Positions 47,789-56,650 of a stretch of 64,000 bases of DNA are shown one piece after another; position 1 is the stretch's first letter, and each line of letters opens with the position of its first letter. The notes beneath the pieces are model-generated. The model had not been told where the DNA came from. It saw nothing but the letters and a program-made list of their open reading frames with translations, and did no database searches. The DNA lies in NCBI RefSeq assembly GCF_040675875.1, contig NZ_JBEGII010000001.1, positions 2,604,001-2,668,000 of the forward strand. The letters run 5' to 3'. Both the position numbers and the translations under genes were made by a program. The stretch is from Microbacterium sp. LWO12-1.2 (GTDB taxonomy: Bacteria > Actinomycetota > Actinomycetes > Actinomycetales > Microbacteriaceae).

Positions 47789-49207
47789 ATGAGCACTACC
47801 GTCCGCGCCCAGAAGGCGCCCGACACCCGCGGACCGATCCGGAAGCTGCTGACCTCGTTCGGCTTCCAGATCCTCGCAGCCCTCGTCCTCGGCGTCGCCG
47901 CCGGTCTCATCGGCCGCCAGCTCGGCGCCACCGCCGAGAACCCGAACGGACTGTCCGCGACCCTCGACACGATCGGCAGCTCCTACGTGACGCTGCTGCG
48001 CGCGGCCGTCGTCCCGCTGATCTTCACCGCGATCGTCGCGAGCATCTCGAACCTCCGCCGCGTGCAGAACGCTGCCCGCCTGGCCGGACAGACCCTGCTG
48101 TGGTTCGCGATCACCGCGTTCATCGCCGTGGTCATCGGCATCACGCTCGGCCTCGTCATCCAGCCGGGCTCCCGTGCGGGTGAAGGCCTGCAGACGGGCG
48201 ACCCGTACACGGTCGGCACGTGGTGGAACTTCCTCCTCGGGCTCATCCCTCAGAACTTCCTCGGCCTCAGCGTCGGTACGCAGGTCGATCTCGAAGCCGG
48301 CACCGCAGCATCGAGCGTCAGCTTCAACATCCTGCAGGTCATCGTCGTCGCCGCGGCCGTGGGCATCGCCGCCCTCAAGGCCGGCAAGAAGGCGGAGCCG
48401 TTCCTGGCCTTCACCGAGTCGCTGCTCAAGGTCATCCAGCGGGTGCTGTGGTGGATCATCCGCATCGCACCGATCGGCACCTTCGGCCTGATCGGTGCCG
48501 CGGTCATCAAGTACGGCTGGGAGAAGCTCGCCGCGCTCGGCTGGTTCGCGATCGCGATCTACATCGGTCTCGCGCTGGTGCTGTTCGTCGTCTACCCGAT
48601 CCTGGTCAAGACGCATGGACTGTCGATCAAGCAGTACTTCTCCGGTGTGTGGCCGGCCGTGCAGCTCGCCTTCGTCAGCCGCTCGTCGATCGGCACCCTG
48701 CCGCTCACGGAGCGCGTGACCGAGCGCAACCTGGGCGTGCCCCGCTCCTACGCCTCGTTCGCCGTGCCGTTCGGTGCGACCACGAAGATGGACGGCTGCG
48801 CCGCGATCTACCCGGCCATCGCCGCGATCTTCGTCGCGCAGTTCTTCGGCATCGAACTGAACTTCGTGCAGTACCTGCTGATCGTCATCGTCTCGGTCGT
48901 CGGTTCCGCCGCCACCGCCGGCACCACCGGCGCGATCGTGATGCTCACGCTCACGCTGTCGACCCTGGGTCTGCCGCTCGAGGGCGTCGGACTGCTGCTC
49001 GCGATCGACCCGATCCTCGACATGGGCCGCACCGCGGTCAACGTCGCGGGCCAGGCACTCGTGCCGACCATCGTCGCCAAGCGCGAGGGCATCCTGAACG
49101 AGGAGCTCTACAACGCTCCCCGCGAGGGCCTGCCGTTCGCGGATGACGCCGACGACGACACGGATGACGACGCCACCGCGGCCGCGGAGCCCGCAGCCGC
49201 GCGCTGA
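47789..49207 (+). CDS. Dicarboxylate/amino acid:cation symporter (SDF/DAACS family)
   Basis: A 472-residue glutamate-transporter-fold symporter with about eight membrane helices and two re-entrant loops. It contains the serine-rich hairpin SRSSIGTLPLT, the cation site TTKMDG (NMDG-like, first residue changed) and the transport-domain end DPILDMGRTAVNVAG. The C-terminal tail is acidic (DDADDDTDDD). GGAG lies nine bases before the ATG. Substrates are likely C4-dicarboxylates or acidic/neutral amino acids taken up with Na+ or H+. It stands alone and ends in a strong hairpin. Confidence 0.88.
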   Translation: MSTTVRAQKAPDTRGPIRKLLTSFGFQILAALVLGVAAGLIGRQLGATAENPNGLSATLDTIGSSYVTLLRAAVVPLIFTAIVASISNLRRVQNAARLAGQTLLWFAITAFIAVVIGITLGLVIQPGSRAGEGLQTGDPYTVGTWWNFLLGLIPQNFLGLSVGTQVDLEAGTAASSVSFNILQVIVVAAAVGIAALKAGKKAEPFLAFTESLLKVIQRVLWWIIRIAPIGTFGLIGAAVIKYGWEKLAALGWFAIAIYIGLALVLFVVYPILVKTHGLSIKQYFSGVWPAVQLAFVSRSSIGTLPLTERVTERNLGVPRSYASFAVPFGATTKMDGCAAIYPAIAAIFVAQFFGIELNFVQYLLIVIVSVVGSAATAGTTGAIVMLTLTLSTLGLPLEGVGLLLAIDPILDMGRTAVNVAGQALVPTIVAKREGILNEELYNAPREGLPFADDADDDTDDDATAAAEPAAAR

Positions 49208-49223
49208 CCCCGCACCCTCCTCC

Positions 49224-49266
49224 ACGCGAGCGCCTCGCCCCCTCCCGGGGCGGGGCGCTCTCGCGT
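49224..49266 (+). terminator. Terminator after the symporter gene
   Basis: ACGCGAGCGCC at 49224 pairs with GGCGCTCTCGCGT ending at 49266 with a CGCCCC/GGGGCG inner stem. It begins 17 bases after the stop codon. Confidence 0.8.
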
Positions 49267-49291
49267 ATGCCCGGGCCCGGCTCGCACGTGC

Positions 49292-49379
49292 GCCGAGACC
49301 CACCGGCCCCGCCGAGACCCACCGTCGCAGGCGTCTGGGGCGATGGGCCTCGGCGACGGTGATGGGTCTCGGCGGCGGT
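49292..49379. repeat. Four-unit palindromic repeat, 19-base period (core GCCGAGACCCAYC)
   Basis: GCCGAGACCCACCG begins at 49292 and 49311; GATGGGCCTCGGC and GATGGGTCTCGGC begin at 49342 and 49361. Both pairs are 19 bases apart. The element fills the gap between the symporter terminator and the end of the convergent antiporter gene. The rest of the gap up to 49430 is GC-rich with GCGGCGG runs and no gene. Confidence 0.87.
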
Positions 49380-49430
49380 GGGCAGGTGCTGCGGATGCTG
49401 CGGCGGCGGCAGAGGCGGCGGTGCGCGGGG

Positions 49431-51161
49431 CTATGCCCGACCGGGCTGGCGGGTCGCGCCGCGGGTGTCGAGGGCGAGCTCCTCGGCATCCATCGCGGCG
49501 ATCAGCTCGCGCATCAGCTCCTCGTCGAGCTCACCGGCGTCGCGCTCCTGCAGCAGGATCTCGCGCCGCACCTGCAGCCACCCCTTGGTCAACGCCACGA
49601 GGTCTTCGTACGACGGCCGAGGCACCGTGTCCTCGACCTCCTGGGCGGCATCGGTGTCCTTCTCCACACGACTCATGCGCTTCGTGAACGCATCGAACAC
49701 GCTGAGGTCGACCGCCCCGTACTTCTCTTCCCACTCCACGCGCTTCTCGGCGAGATAGGCCTTGCCGGCCTCCCTGCTCTTCTCCCTCACCGCAGCGAGA
49801 GCACGCTCGTCGTCTTCGTGGTCGACGTCACCCTCGATGCCCAGGCTGCGGATGAGGAGCGGCAGCGTCAGCCCCTGAAACAGGAGCGTCCCGACCGTCA
49901 CGATGAAGGCGACCACCACGATCGCGTGCGAGGCCTCGGTGTCGAGAGTCGCGAGGTCGGCCGCCGCGAGCGCGATGGCCAGGGTGACCACCCCTCGCAT
50001 GCCGGCCCAGGAGATGACCGCACTGTCCTTCCACGTGAGCTGCAGTCCCGCCATCTGCTCCCGCACGATGTGGGTGCGCAGCTCATCCGCCGTGTACTTT
50101 CCCCACCGGCGGCTCCGGCGATGCCGCTTCTCGAACTCCCCCGACTCGACGCCACGGTCCCAGCGCTCGAGCCGCTTGCGGTCCTGGAAGTTCGCCCATG
50201 CGCTCGTGGGGTAGATGTAGAGGGGCCGCACGATCAGCACGACCAGCAGCACCGCGCCGGACAGCATCAGAATCTGCTCGACCGACTCGCTGCCCAGGTC
50301 ACGCAGCACGCGCGGGAACTGCAGTCCGATGTATGCGAACACGAAGCTCTCCAGCAGCAGATCCGCCGAGAGCCACAGCGGCTTCTCCTGCTGTCGGGTC
50401 GTGTAGTCCGTGCGCGGGGAGTTGAATCCGACGTAGAGTCCCATCGCGACGACCGCGAGCACGCCCGAGCCGAGGAGGTGCTCCGCGATCGCGTAGGCGC
50501 CGAACGGGGCGAGCAGTCCGAAGGTGCCGATCACCACCGGGTCGCTGATGCGCATGCGCAGCTGGTGCAGCACGATGCCGAACACCAGGCCGATCACGAC
50601 GCCGATCACCACGGCCAGCAGGAACTGTCCGACACCGCCCCAGACCGAGACCGTCGCACCGGCGAGGATCGCCGCGAACACCCGGTACAGCGTGAGCGAG
50701 GTCGCGTCGTTGATCAGGCTCTCTCCCGAGAGCACGGTCATGATGCGGCGGGGCAGCCCGAGCTTGCGTCCGATCGCCGCGGCTGACACCGCGTCGGGTG
50801 GTGCGACGATCGCGCCGAGCAGCATCGCACCGGGGAGCCCCAGCGAGGGCATGATCCACCACGCGGCGAAACCCACCGCGACAGCGGTGATCAGCACGAG
50901 CCAGATGCCCAGCCGACGGATCTGCGGCAGGCTGCGCTTGAAGCCGACGAACGAGACGTCGAGCGCGGCGGAGTAGAGCAGCGGCGGCAGCACCAGGCTG
51001 AGGAGCACGTGGCCATCGATGTCGAGATCAGGCACGAAGGGGAGGAAGGATGCCGCGAGCGCGACGACCGTCACCAGCAGAGGAGCCGGCCACCCGCGCC
51101 AGCGCGCGAACGCGGCGACGGCTACTGCTCCGACGAGGACGTAGAAGATCCCGGCTTCCAT
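49431..51161 (-). CDS. Na+/H+ antiporter, CPA1 family
   Basis: A 576-residue antiporter with about twelve helices in the first 420 residues and a long acidic, helical cytoplasmic tail. Typical motifs are GAIVAPPDAVSAAAIGRKLGLP around the ion-binding aspartate, SGESLINDATSLTLYR with the second conserved acidic residue, and WAGMRGVVTLAIALA. It exports Na+ in exchange for protons. A GGAGG lies only one base before the chosen ATG, and no other start is evident, so initiation is unusual. The start lies 53 bases from that of the divergent oxidoreductase. Confidence 0.9.
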   Translation of the reverse strand: MEAGIFYVLVGAVAVAAFARWRGWPAPLLVTVVALAASFLPFVPDLDIDGHVLLSLVLPPLLYSAALDVSFVGFKRSLPQIRRLGIWLVLITAVAVGFAAWWIMPSLGLPGAMLLGAIVAPPDAVSAAAIGRKLGLPRRIMTVLSGESLINDATSLTLYRVFAAILAGATVSVWGGVGQFLLAVVIGVVIGLVFGIVLHQLRMRISDPVVIGTFGLLAPFGAYAIAEHLLGSGVLAVVAMGLYVGFNSPRTDYTTRQQEKPLWLSADLLLESFVFAYIGLQFPRVLRDLGSESVEQILMLSGAVLLVVLIVRPLYIYPTSAWANFQDRKRLERWDRGVESGEFEKRHRRSRRWGKYTADELRTHIVREQMAGLQLTWKDSAVISWAGMRGVVTLAIALAAADLATLDTEASHAIVVVAFIVTVGTLLFQGLTLPLLIRSLGIEGDVDHEDDERALAAVREKSREAGKAYLAEKRVEWEEKYGAVDLSVFDAFTKRMSRVEKDTDAAQEVEDTVPRPSYEDLVALTKGWLQVRREILLQERDAGELDEELMRELIAAMDAEELALDTRGATRQPGRA

Positions 51162-51213
51162 GCCTCCACGGTAGTGGGGAATGCGGCGCCCGGAACGTGC
51201 GTTGCAGAGGGGG

Positions 51214-52263
51214 ATGTCCGATACAGCTCTCTCCGTCCTCGACCTCGTGCCGGTGCGCACCGGTCAGACCAGCACGGAGGCCATCGCCGCCTCCCTCGAC
51301 CTCGCCGAGACCGCCGACCTTCTCGGCTATCGCCGCTACTGGTTCGCCGAGCACCACAACATGCCCGCCGTGGCATCCACCACTCCTCCGGTGCTGATCG
51401 CCGCTGCGGCGACCCGCACGAGCCGGATCCGTCTGGGTTCCGGCGGCGTCATGCTGCCCAACCACGCACCGCTGATCGTGGCGGAGCAGTTCGCGGCCCT
51501 CGAGGCCATCGCCCCCGGACGCATCGACCTCGGTCTCGGCCGCGCGCCCGGCAGCGACCCCGTCATCACGCAGCTGCTGCGCGGCTCCGGCACGACCAGC
51601 GACGTCGAGCAGTTCCCGCGGCACGTGCAGGACATCGCGGCCCTGCTCTCGGGTGACGGCGCGACCTTGCGCTTCACGTCGGGCGGCGAGTACATCGTGC
51701 GCGCGACCCCGTCCGCGACCGGGGTGCCCGAGGTCTGGCTGCTCGGATCCAGCGACTACTCCGCGCAGCTCGCGGCATCCCACGGCCTGCCGTACGTGTT
51801 CGCGAATCATTTCTCCGGCCAGGGTCTGGAGCGCGCGCTCGACCTGTATCGCACCGGCTACCAGCCGAGCGAGGAGCACCCGGAGCCGCGTACCTTCCTC
51901 ACCGTCAATGTGGTGGCGTCGCCGACCGCCGAGGAGGCGGAGGCCCGCGCGCTCCCCCAGCTGCGGATGATGGCGCGGCTGCGCCTGAACAAGCCGCTCA
52001 CCGCGCTGGAGACCGTGGAGGAGGCGATCGCCGCCGGCATCGCCGAAGCGGATGCCGCCACCGATCAGGTCGTGCAGGGCGCGCGGTCGCGCTGGTTCGT
52101 CGGCACCGGAGAGTCGGTCGCCGCCGAGGTACGCGACTTCGCCACGCGCTACGGGGTGGACGAGGTCATGGTCTCCCCCGTCGCCGGTGCGTACGAGGCC
52201 GAGCCGAAGTCATCCGCTGCGGGCCGCGCGCAGACGCTCGAACTCATCGCCGCCGCCCTCTAG
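51214..52263 (+). CDS. LLM-class flavin-dependent oxidoreductase
   Basis: A 349-residue luciferase-like TIM-barrel monooxygenase, probably using reduced FMN or F420. SVLDLVPVRTGQTSTEA at the start, YWFAEHHNMPAVAST, LGSGGVMLPNHAPL and GLGRAPGSDP are marks of the YhbW/MsnO8-like single-component subgroup. The start ATG 51214 is preferred over 51181 because relatives begin just before LSVLDLVP and AGAGGGGG precedes it. The substrate cannot be told. Monocistronic, followed by a repeat cluster. Confidence 0.85.
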   Translation: MSDTALSVLDLVPVRTGQTSTEAIAASLDLAETADLLGYRRYWFAEHHNMPAVASTTPPVLIAAAATRTSRIRLGSGGVMLPNHAPLIVAEQFAALEAIAPGRIDLGLGRAPGSDPVITQLLRGSGTTSDVEQFPRHVQDIAALLSGDGATLRFTSGGEYIVRATPSATGVPEVWLLGSSDYSAQLAASHGLPYVFANHFSGQGLERALDLYRTGYQPSEEHPEPRTFLTVNVVASPTAEEAEARALPQLRMMARLRLNKPLTALETVEEAIAAGIAEADAATDQVVQGARSRWFVGTGESVAAEVRDFATRYGVDEVMVSPVAGAYEAEPKSSAAGRAQTLELIAAAL

Positions 52264-52318
52264 CCCCGCCGCGCTGCGCCTGCGCCGCCGCCGCGCTGCG
52301 GCGCTGCCGCTGCGGCGC

Positions 52319-52405
52319 CGAGTGCACGACCTGGCGTCGAGTGCACGACCTGCTCACGTCGACATCCCGTGCACTCGGCGCGAAGCCGTGCACTCGGCGT
52401 CGACA
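52319..52405. repeat. Four-unit palindromic repeat, 19-base period (core CGAGTGCACG)
   Basis: CGAGTGCACGACCTG begins at 52319 and 52338; CGTGCACTCGGCG begins at 52368 and 52387. Both pairs are exactly 19 bases apart and inverted relative to each other. A GC-rich low-complexity run of CGCTGCGGC-type sequence (52268-52318) precedes it. The rest of the gap up to 52488 shows no gene. Confidence 0.87.
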
Positions 52406-52488
52406 GAGAGCGCTCGGCACCGCTGTCAAGGGGGCTGGTCATCGGGTCGGGACGGGCGTAGCCTCGGGACCGAGAGAGGGGTTCGACG

Positions 52489-52698
52489 ATGAGCACCACC
52501 AAGACACTCGCACTCTGGGTCGCCTACGGCACGAACGGCGTGGTCGGCAGCATCCGCCACGATGACGAGGGGTATCAGGTCACGATGGCGGGAGCGGACG
52601 GGCCCGCGGGCACATACCCCAGCCTCGCCTCCGCGAAGGGGGCATTGCACGCGCGGATGCTTCCGGGCAGCGCCTGGCCGCTGTTCCAGGAGCACTGA
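52489..52698 (+). CDS. Small uncharacterised protein
   Basis: A 69-residue soluble protein starting MSTTKTLALWVAYGTNGVVG and ending in WPLFQEH. It has a strand-rich middle (GSIRHDDEGYQVTMAG) and a helix SLASAKGALHARM, giving a compact alpha/beta pattern like a small single-stranded-beta domain. GAGAGGGG lies just upstream of the ATG, and codon use matches the neighbours, so it is probably real. I recognise no family. It converges on pheA with 25 bases between stops. Confidence 0.65.
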   Translation: MSTTKTLALWVAYGTNGVVGSIRHDDEGYQVTMAGADGPAGTYPSLASAKGALHARMLPGSAWPLFQEH

Positions 52699-52723
52699 GC
52701 TCCCGAGCGCTACCGGCGCGCGG

Positions 52724-53674
52724 TCACTCCGCGGGTTCGCCGCTGAGGATGCCGCGCAGCCAGTCGCGCGCCTCGACGAACACGTCGTCGGCGTAGCGCT
52801 CCGGGTAGTGCACGATCTGGCGGTCGGCGCGCGGGTAGGAACCGAGGAAGACCACGCGCGGGCTGAAGCGGCGGATGCCGAGCATGGCATCCGCCATCCG
52901 CTCGTGCTCGATGTGCCCGTCAGCGTCGATCACGAACCGGTACCGACCCAGCTCGTCGCCGATCGGCCGCGACTCGATGAGCGAGAGGTTGATGCCGCGG
53001 GTCGAGAACTGCTCGAGCATCTCGAGCAGCGACCCTGGGTGGTCGTGCGGGAGCTCGACGATCAGCGAGGTCTTGTCTGCCCCCGTCGGCGCTGGCGGCG
53101 TGGTCGTGCGGGTCACGAGCACGAAGCGCGTGACGGCCTGCGCGTTGTCGCCGATGTCGGAGGCGAGCACCTCGACGTCGTAGTGGTTCACGATTCCGGG
53201 GGCCGCGATCGCGGCCTGCGCGGGGAGCGTGCCGTCGAGCACCCCGATGGCCGAGGCCACGTTGCTCGCCGCCGGCACGTGCGAATGCGAGGGCACGTGC
53301 GCACCGAGCCAGCCGTGGCACTGGGCGTAGGCGACCGGATGCGCCGCGATGACCTGCACCTGATCGAGCGTGGTGCCGCGGGGTGCGACCAGCACGAAGT
53401 TGACCGGCACCAGGTACTCGCCGATGATGCGCAGGCCCGGGAGCGTCGCGAGAGCATCCTGCGTGGTGGAGACGCCACCCTCGATGGAGTTCTCGATCGC
53501 GATCATGGCCGCGAAACTGCGGCCCTCGAGCACATCGGCCAGCGCCTCGCCGACGTTGTGCACGGGACGCCACTGCTGACCCCGAGCCTCTGCGACCTGG
53601 TCGAGTGCCGCTTCCGTGAAGGTTCCGGCGGGGCCGAGATAGCTGTAGGTGCGGCGTTCAGTCACGCGTTTCAC
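52724..53674 (-). CDS. pheA: Prephenate dehydratase with ACT domain
   Basis: A 316-residue monofunctional enzyme making phenylpyruvate from prephenate. The catalytic domain (about 8-195) has YSYLGPAGTFTEAAL, IENSIEGGVSTT and the TRF motif in AVTRFVLV. The ACT domain (about 205-290) has GSLLEMLEQFSTRGINL and the phenylalanine-binding ESRP, so feedback inhibition by phenylalanine is expected. There is no chorismate mutase domain. The GTG start at 53674 has GGGAGG six bases upstream; a second GTG at 53665 is possible. Divergent from pgm by 68 bases. Confidence 0.95.
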   Translation of the reverse strand: MKRVTERRTYSYLGPAGTFTEAALDQVAEARGQQWRPVHNVGEALADVLEGRSFAAMIAIENSIEGGVSTTQDALATLPGLRIIGEYLVPVNFVLVAPRGTTLDQVQVIAAHPVAYAQCHGWLGAHVPSHSHVPAASNVASAIGVLDGTLPAQAAIAAPGIVNHYDVEVLASDIGDNAQAVTRFVLVTRTTTPPAPTGADKTSLIVELPHDHPGSLLEMLEQFSTRGINLSLIESRPIGDELGRYRFVIDADGHIEHERMADAMLGIRRFSPRVVFLGSYPRADRQIVHYPERYADDVFVEARDWLRGILSGEPAE

Positions 53675-53742
53675 CTTAGCCCTCCCCGCGATGGAGGAAA
53701 CCGAAGTTTCGCCTGCAGCGGGATCGGGGGCAGACTGTCTGC

Positions 53743-55404
53743 ATGACGAGCCGTGCCGGCCTCCCTGCGGAGGACTCTGACCTCATCGATGTCGACGAAC
53801 TGATCGCCGCCTACTACGACCGCATCCCGAAGCCCGATGTCGCCTCCGAGCGCGTGGCCTTCGGCACCAGCGGCCACCGCGGCTCATCGCTGTCGGGCAG
53901 CTTCAACGAGAACCACATCCTCGCCACGACACAGGCGATCGTGGACTACCGAGCGGGGCAGGGCATCACCGGTCCGCTGTTCCTCGGCAGGGACACCCAC
54001 GCGCTCTCGCTTCCCGCCGAGCGCACGGCGATCGAAGTGCTGCTCGCGAACGGCGTGGACGTGCGGGTCGACTCCCGCGACTCCTGGGTACCGACCCCCG
54101 CGCTCAGCCACGCGATCCTCACCTACAACCGTGCCCTTCGACAGGCTCAGGGACCGGGAGAGGGGAACACCGGCCGCGCCGACGGCATCGTGGTGACGCC
54201 CTCCCACAACCCGCCGCGCGACGGCGGGTTCAAGTACAACCCCCCGCACGGCGGACCTGCCGACACGGATGCCACGGGCTGGATCGCCGACCGCGCGAAC
54301 GAGCTCATCGCTAACGGCCTCGAGGGCGTCAAGCGCGAGCGCTTCGGCGACGTCGACTGGGATGCGATCACGGGCTACGACTTCCGTGACGCCTACGTGC
54401 GCGATCTCGCCACGATCATCGACGTCGACGCGATCCGTCGCGCGGGGGTGCGCATCGGCGCGGACCCGCTGGGCGGAGCATCCGTCGAGTACTGGGCTCT
54501 CATCAAGGAGGTCTACGACCTCGACCTCACGGTCGTGAACCCCGAAGTCGACCCGACGTGGCGCTTCATGACGCTCGACTGGGACGAGAAGATCCGCATG
54601 GATCCGTCCTCCCCGTCGGCGATGGCATCCCTGGTCGCGAAGAAGGGCGACTTCGACGTGCTCACGGGCAACGACGCCGACGCCGACCGGCACGGCATCG
54701 TCACGCCGGATGCGGGCCTCATGAACCCCAACCACTACCTGGCCGTCGCGATCGACTACCTCTTCTCGCACCGCGCCGAGTGGCCGCGCGACGCCGCGAT
54801 CGGCAAGACGCTGGTGTCGTCGATGATCATCGACCGCGTCGCCGAGTCGCTCGGTCGCCGTCTGCTCGAGGTGCCTGTCGGGTTCAAGTGGTTCGTCCCC
54901 GGACTGCTCGACGGCTCGGTCGCGTTCGGCGGCGAGGAGTCCGCCGGAGCCTCGTTCCTGCGCAAGGACGGCTCGGTCTGGTCGACCGACAAGGACGGCA
55001 TCCTGCTCTGCCTGCTGGCCGCCGAGATCATCGCGGTGACGGGCAAGACCCCGTCGGAGCGGTACGCCGAGCTCGAGTCGGCCTTCGGCTCGTCGGCGTA
55101 TCAGCGCGTGGATGCCCCGGCGACGCCCGAGCAGAAGGCGACACTCGGCAAGCTCGCACCCGAGTCGGTGTCGGCGACGACACTGGCCGGCGAGCAGATC
55201 ACCGCCAAGCTCTCGCACGCACCGGGCAACGGCGCGGCGATCGGCGGTCTGAAGGTGCAGACCGAGCACGCGTGGTTCGCCGCGCGCCCCTCCGGCACCG
55301 AAGACGTGTACAAGCTCTACGCCGAGAGCCTGCGTGGCCCCGAGCATCTCGCCGAGGTGCAGGCCGAGGCCCGCGCCGTGGTGTCGGCTGCACTCGGCGG
55401 CTGA
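53743..55404 (+). CDS. pgm: Phosphoglucomutase (alpha-D-glucose phosphate-specific)
   Basis: A 553-residue phosphohexomutase interconverting glucose-1- and glucose-6-phosphate. The phosphoserine is Ser154 in VTPSHNPP, the magnesium loop is DADADRHG, the sugar-binding loop is [10 protein letters not shown], and [10 protein letters not shown] binds phosphate. Residues about 131-144 ([14 protein letters not shown]) are an insertion between HAILTYNR and [13 protein letters not shown], only about ten residues before the active serine. They come from a dispersed 22-base DNA repeat. It works downstream of the nearby galactose genes. Confidence 0.94.
   Translation: MTSRAGLPAEDSDLIDVDELIAAYYDRIPKPDVASERVAFGTSGHRGSSLSGSFNENHILATTQAIVDYRAGQGITGPLFLGRDTHALSLPAERTAIEVLLANGVDVRVDSRDSWVPTPALSHAILTYNRALRQAQGPGEGNTGRADGIVVTPSHNPPRDGGFKYNPPHGGPADTDATGWIADRANELIANGLEGVKRERFGDVDWDAITGYDFRDAYVRDLATIIDVDAIRRAGVRIGADPLGGASVEYWALIKEVYDLDLTVVNPEVDPTWRFMTLDWDEKIRMDPSSPSAMASLVAKKGDFDVLTGNDADADRHGIVTPDAGLMNPNHYLAVAIDYLFSHRAEWPRDAAIGKTLVSSMIIDRVAESLGRRLLEVPVGFKWFVPGLLDGSVAFGGEESAGASFLRKDGSVWSTDKDGILLCLLAAEIIAVTGKTPSERYAELESAFGSSAYQRVDAPATPEQKATLGKLAPESVSATTLAGEQITAKLSHAPGNGAAIGGLKVQTEHAWFAARPSGTEDVYKLYAESLRGPEHLAEVQAEARAVVSAALGG
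54134..54155. repeat. Dispersed repeat CCCTTCGACAGGCTCAGGGACC inside pgm
   Basis: This 22-base unit is the full-length form of the repeat seen in part inside hutH (23655-23670, other strand) and after radA (40251-40271). In pgm it lies in frame and encodes LRQAQGP. Related bacteria commonly carry it between genes. Confidence 0.88.
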
Positions 55405-55418
55405 GTCCGAGACGGTCG

Positions 55419-56525
55419 TCAGCCCGCTGCCCGGGCCAACGCAGCACCGGCTGCGCGCAGCCACTGTGCGGGCTCCGCGAGGGCGGCGGCGGATGACCCG
55501 GCGAGTTCGGTGAGCGAGGCGGATGCCGCGAACAGCGAGGTGTCGGAATCCGCCGTGATGCGACCGGCCGCCAGCATCGCCCGCGCCCCTGCATCGGCCG
55601 TGAGGGATGCGAGGAACGAGGGCACCTTGCCGTCGCCGGACTGCCCGTCGTACGACCCTTCGCCCGTGATGACGACATCCGCGTCGGCGATGGCAGCGGC
55701 GAGGCCGATGAGCTCCGCGACCTCTGCAGCACCGGGTGCGAGCACTCCACCCCACACCACCAGCGCGCCTCCTGTCCCGCCCGCGGCGCCGGAGCCGGGG
55801 AGCGCGGCGTCGAGGCCGAGCAGTGCCGCGAGTCGGTCGAGACCGGCGTCGAGCCGCACGACATCGGCCTCGGCCACGAGCCCCTTCTGAGGGCCGAACA
55901 CGGCAGCGGCACCTCTCGGACCCGTCAGCGGGTTCGTGACATCGGTGAGCACTCGCACAGGGGGCGCCGAGCGCAGGGCGCTGAGGTCGACGGTCGCGAT
56001 GCGCTCGAGTCCGCGCGCACCACGCACGACCGACGTGCCGGCCGCATCGAGGAACCGGGCGCCGAGAGCGGCGAGCATCCCGGTGCCGCCGTCGGTCGAG
56101 GCGCTCGATCCGAGGCCGAGCACGAGGCGCGAGACACCATGGTCGAGGGCTGCGGCGATGGCCTGACCGAAGCCGAAGGTGTCGGCGTCCCAGGGTCGCA
56201 GCTCATCGAGCAGTTCGATCCCCGAGGTGGAGCCGAGATCGACCACCGCCGTCCCGCGCGGCGCATGGTCCGTCGGCGGCAGCAGCAGCCAGGAGGCCTC
56301 GACCGGGACTCCCGCAGGGCCGTCGACCGTCACCGGCATGCGCAGGGACCCCGCCACGGCGGCCTCGAACGCGGCGACCGTGCCCTCACCGCCGTCCGCC
56401 ATCGGCCGGTGCACGAACTCCGCGCCCGGCTCGACCGCCGCCCACCCCTCGGCAAGTGCGCGCGCGGCGTCTGCTGCCGTGATGGTTCCCTTGAAACTGT
56501 CCGGAGCCAGCACCACCCGTGTCAT
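55419..56525 (-). CDS. glxK: Glycerate kinase (GarK/GlxK type)
   Basis: A 368-residue glycerate kinase that phosphorylates glycerate with ATP, linking glyoxylate or sugar-acid breakdown to glycolysis. APDSFKGTITAADAARAL at the start, the active-site MADGGEGTVAAF, DLGSTSGIELL, GLGSSASTDGGTGML and ITGEGSYDGQSGDGKVP are family marks. It converges on pgm with 14 bases between the two stops. Its start is 126 bases after the LacI-type gene on the same strand; a tight operon with that gene is possible but the gap is long. Confidence 0.92.
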   Translation of the reverse strand: MTRVVLAPDSFKGTITAADAARALAEGWAAVEPGAEFVHRPMADGGEGTVAAFEAAVAGSLRMPVTVDGPAGVPVEASWLLLPPTDHAPRGTAVVDLGSTSGIELLDELRPWDADTFGFGQAIAAALDHGVSRLVLGLGSSASTDGGTGMLAALGARFLDAAGTSVVRGARGLERIATVDLSALRSAPPVRVLTDVTNPLTGPRGAAAVFGPQKGLVAEADVVRLDAGLDRLAALLGLDAALPGSGAAGGTGGALVVWGGVLAPGAAEVAELIGLAAAIADADVVITGEGSYDGQSGDGKVPSFLASLTADAGARAMLAAGRITADSDTSLFAASASLTELAGSSAAALAEPAQWLRAAGAALARAAG

Positions 56526-56650
56526 CGTGTCCTCCTGGACCCGAGCTTAGCGACGTCGCCCACGGGCGCCGTCCCGGTGCGGACGAGCGCCCGAATCGCC
56601 TGGTGTACGTGCTGTGGCGCGACCGGAAGGATGTCGGTGAATCGTCGCGG

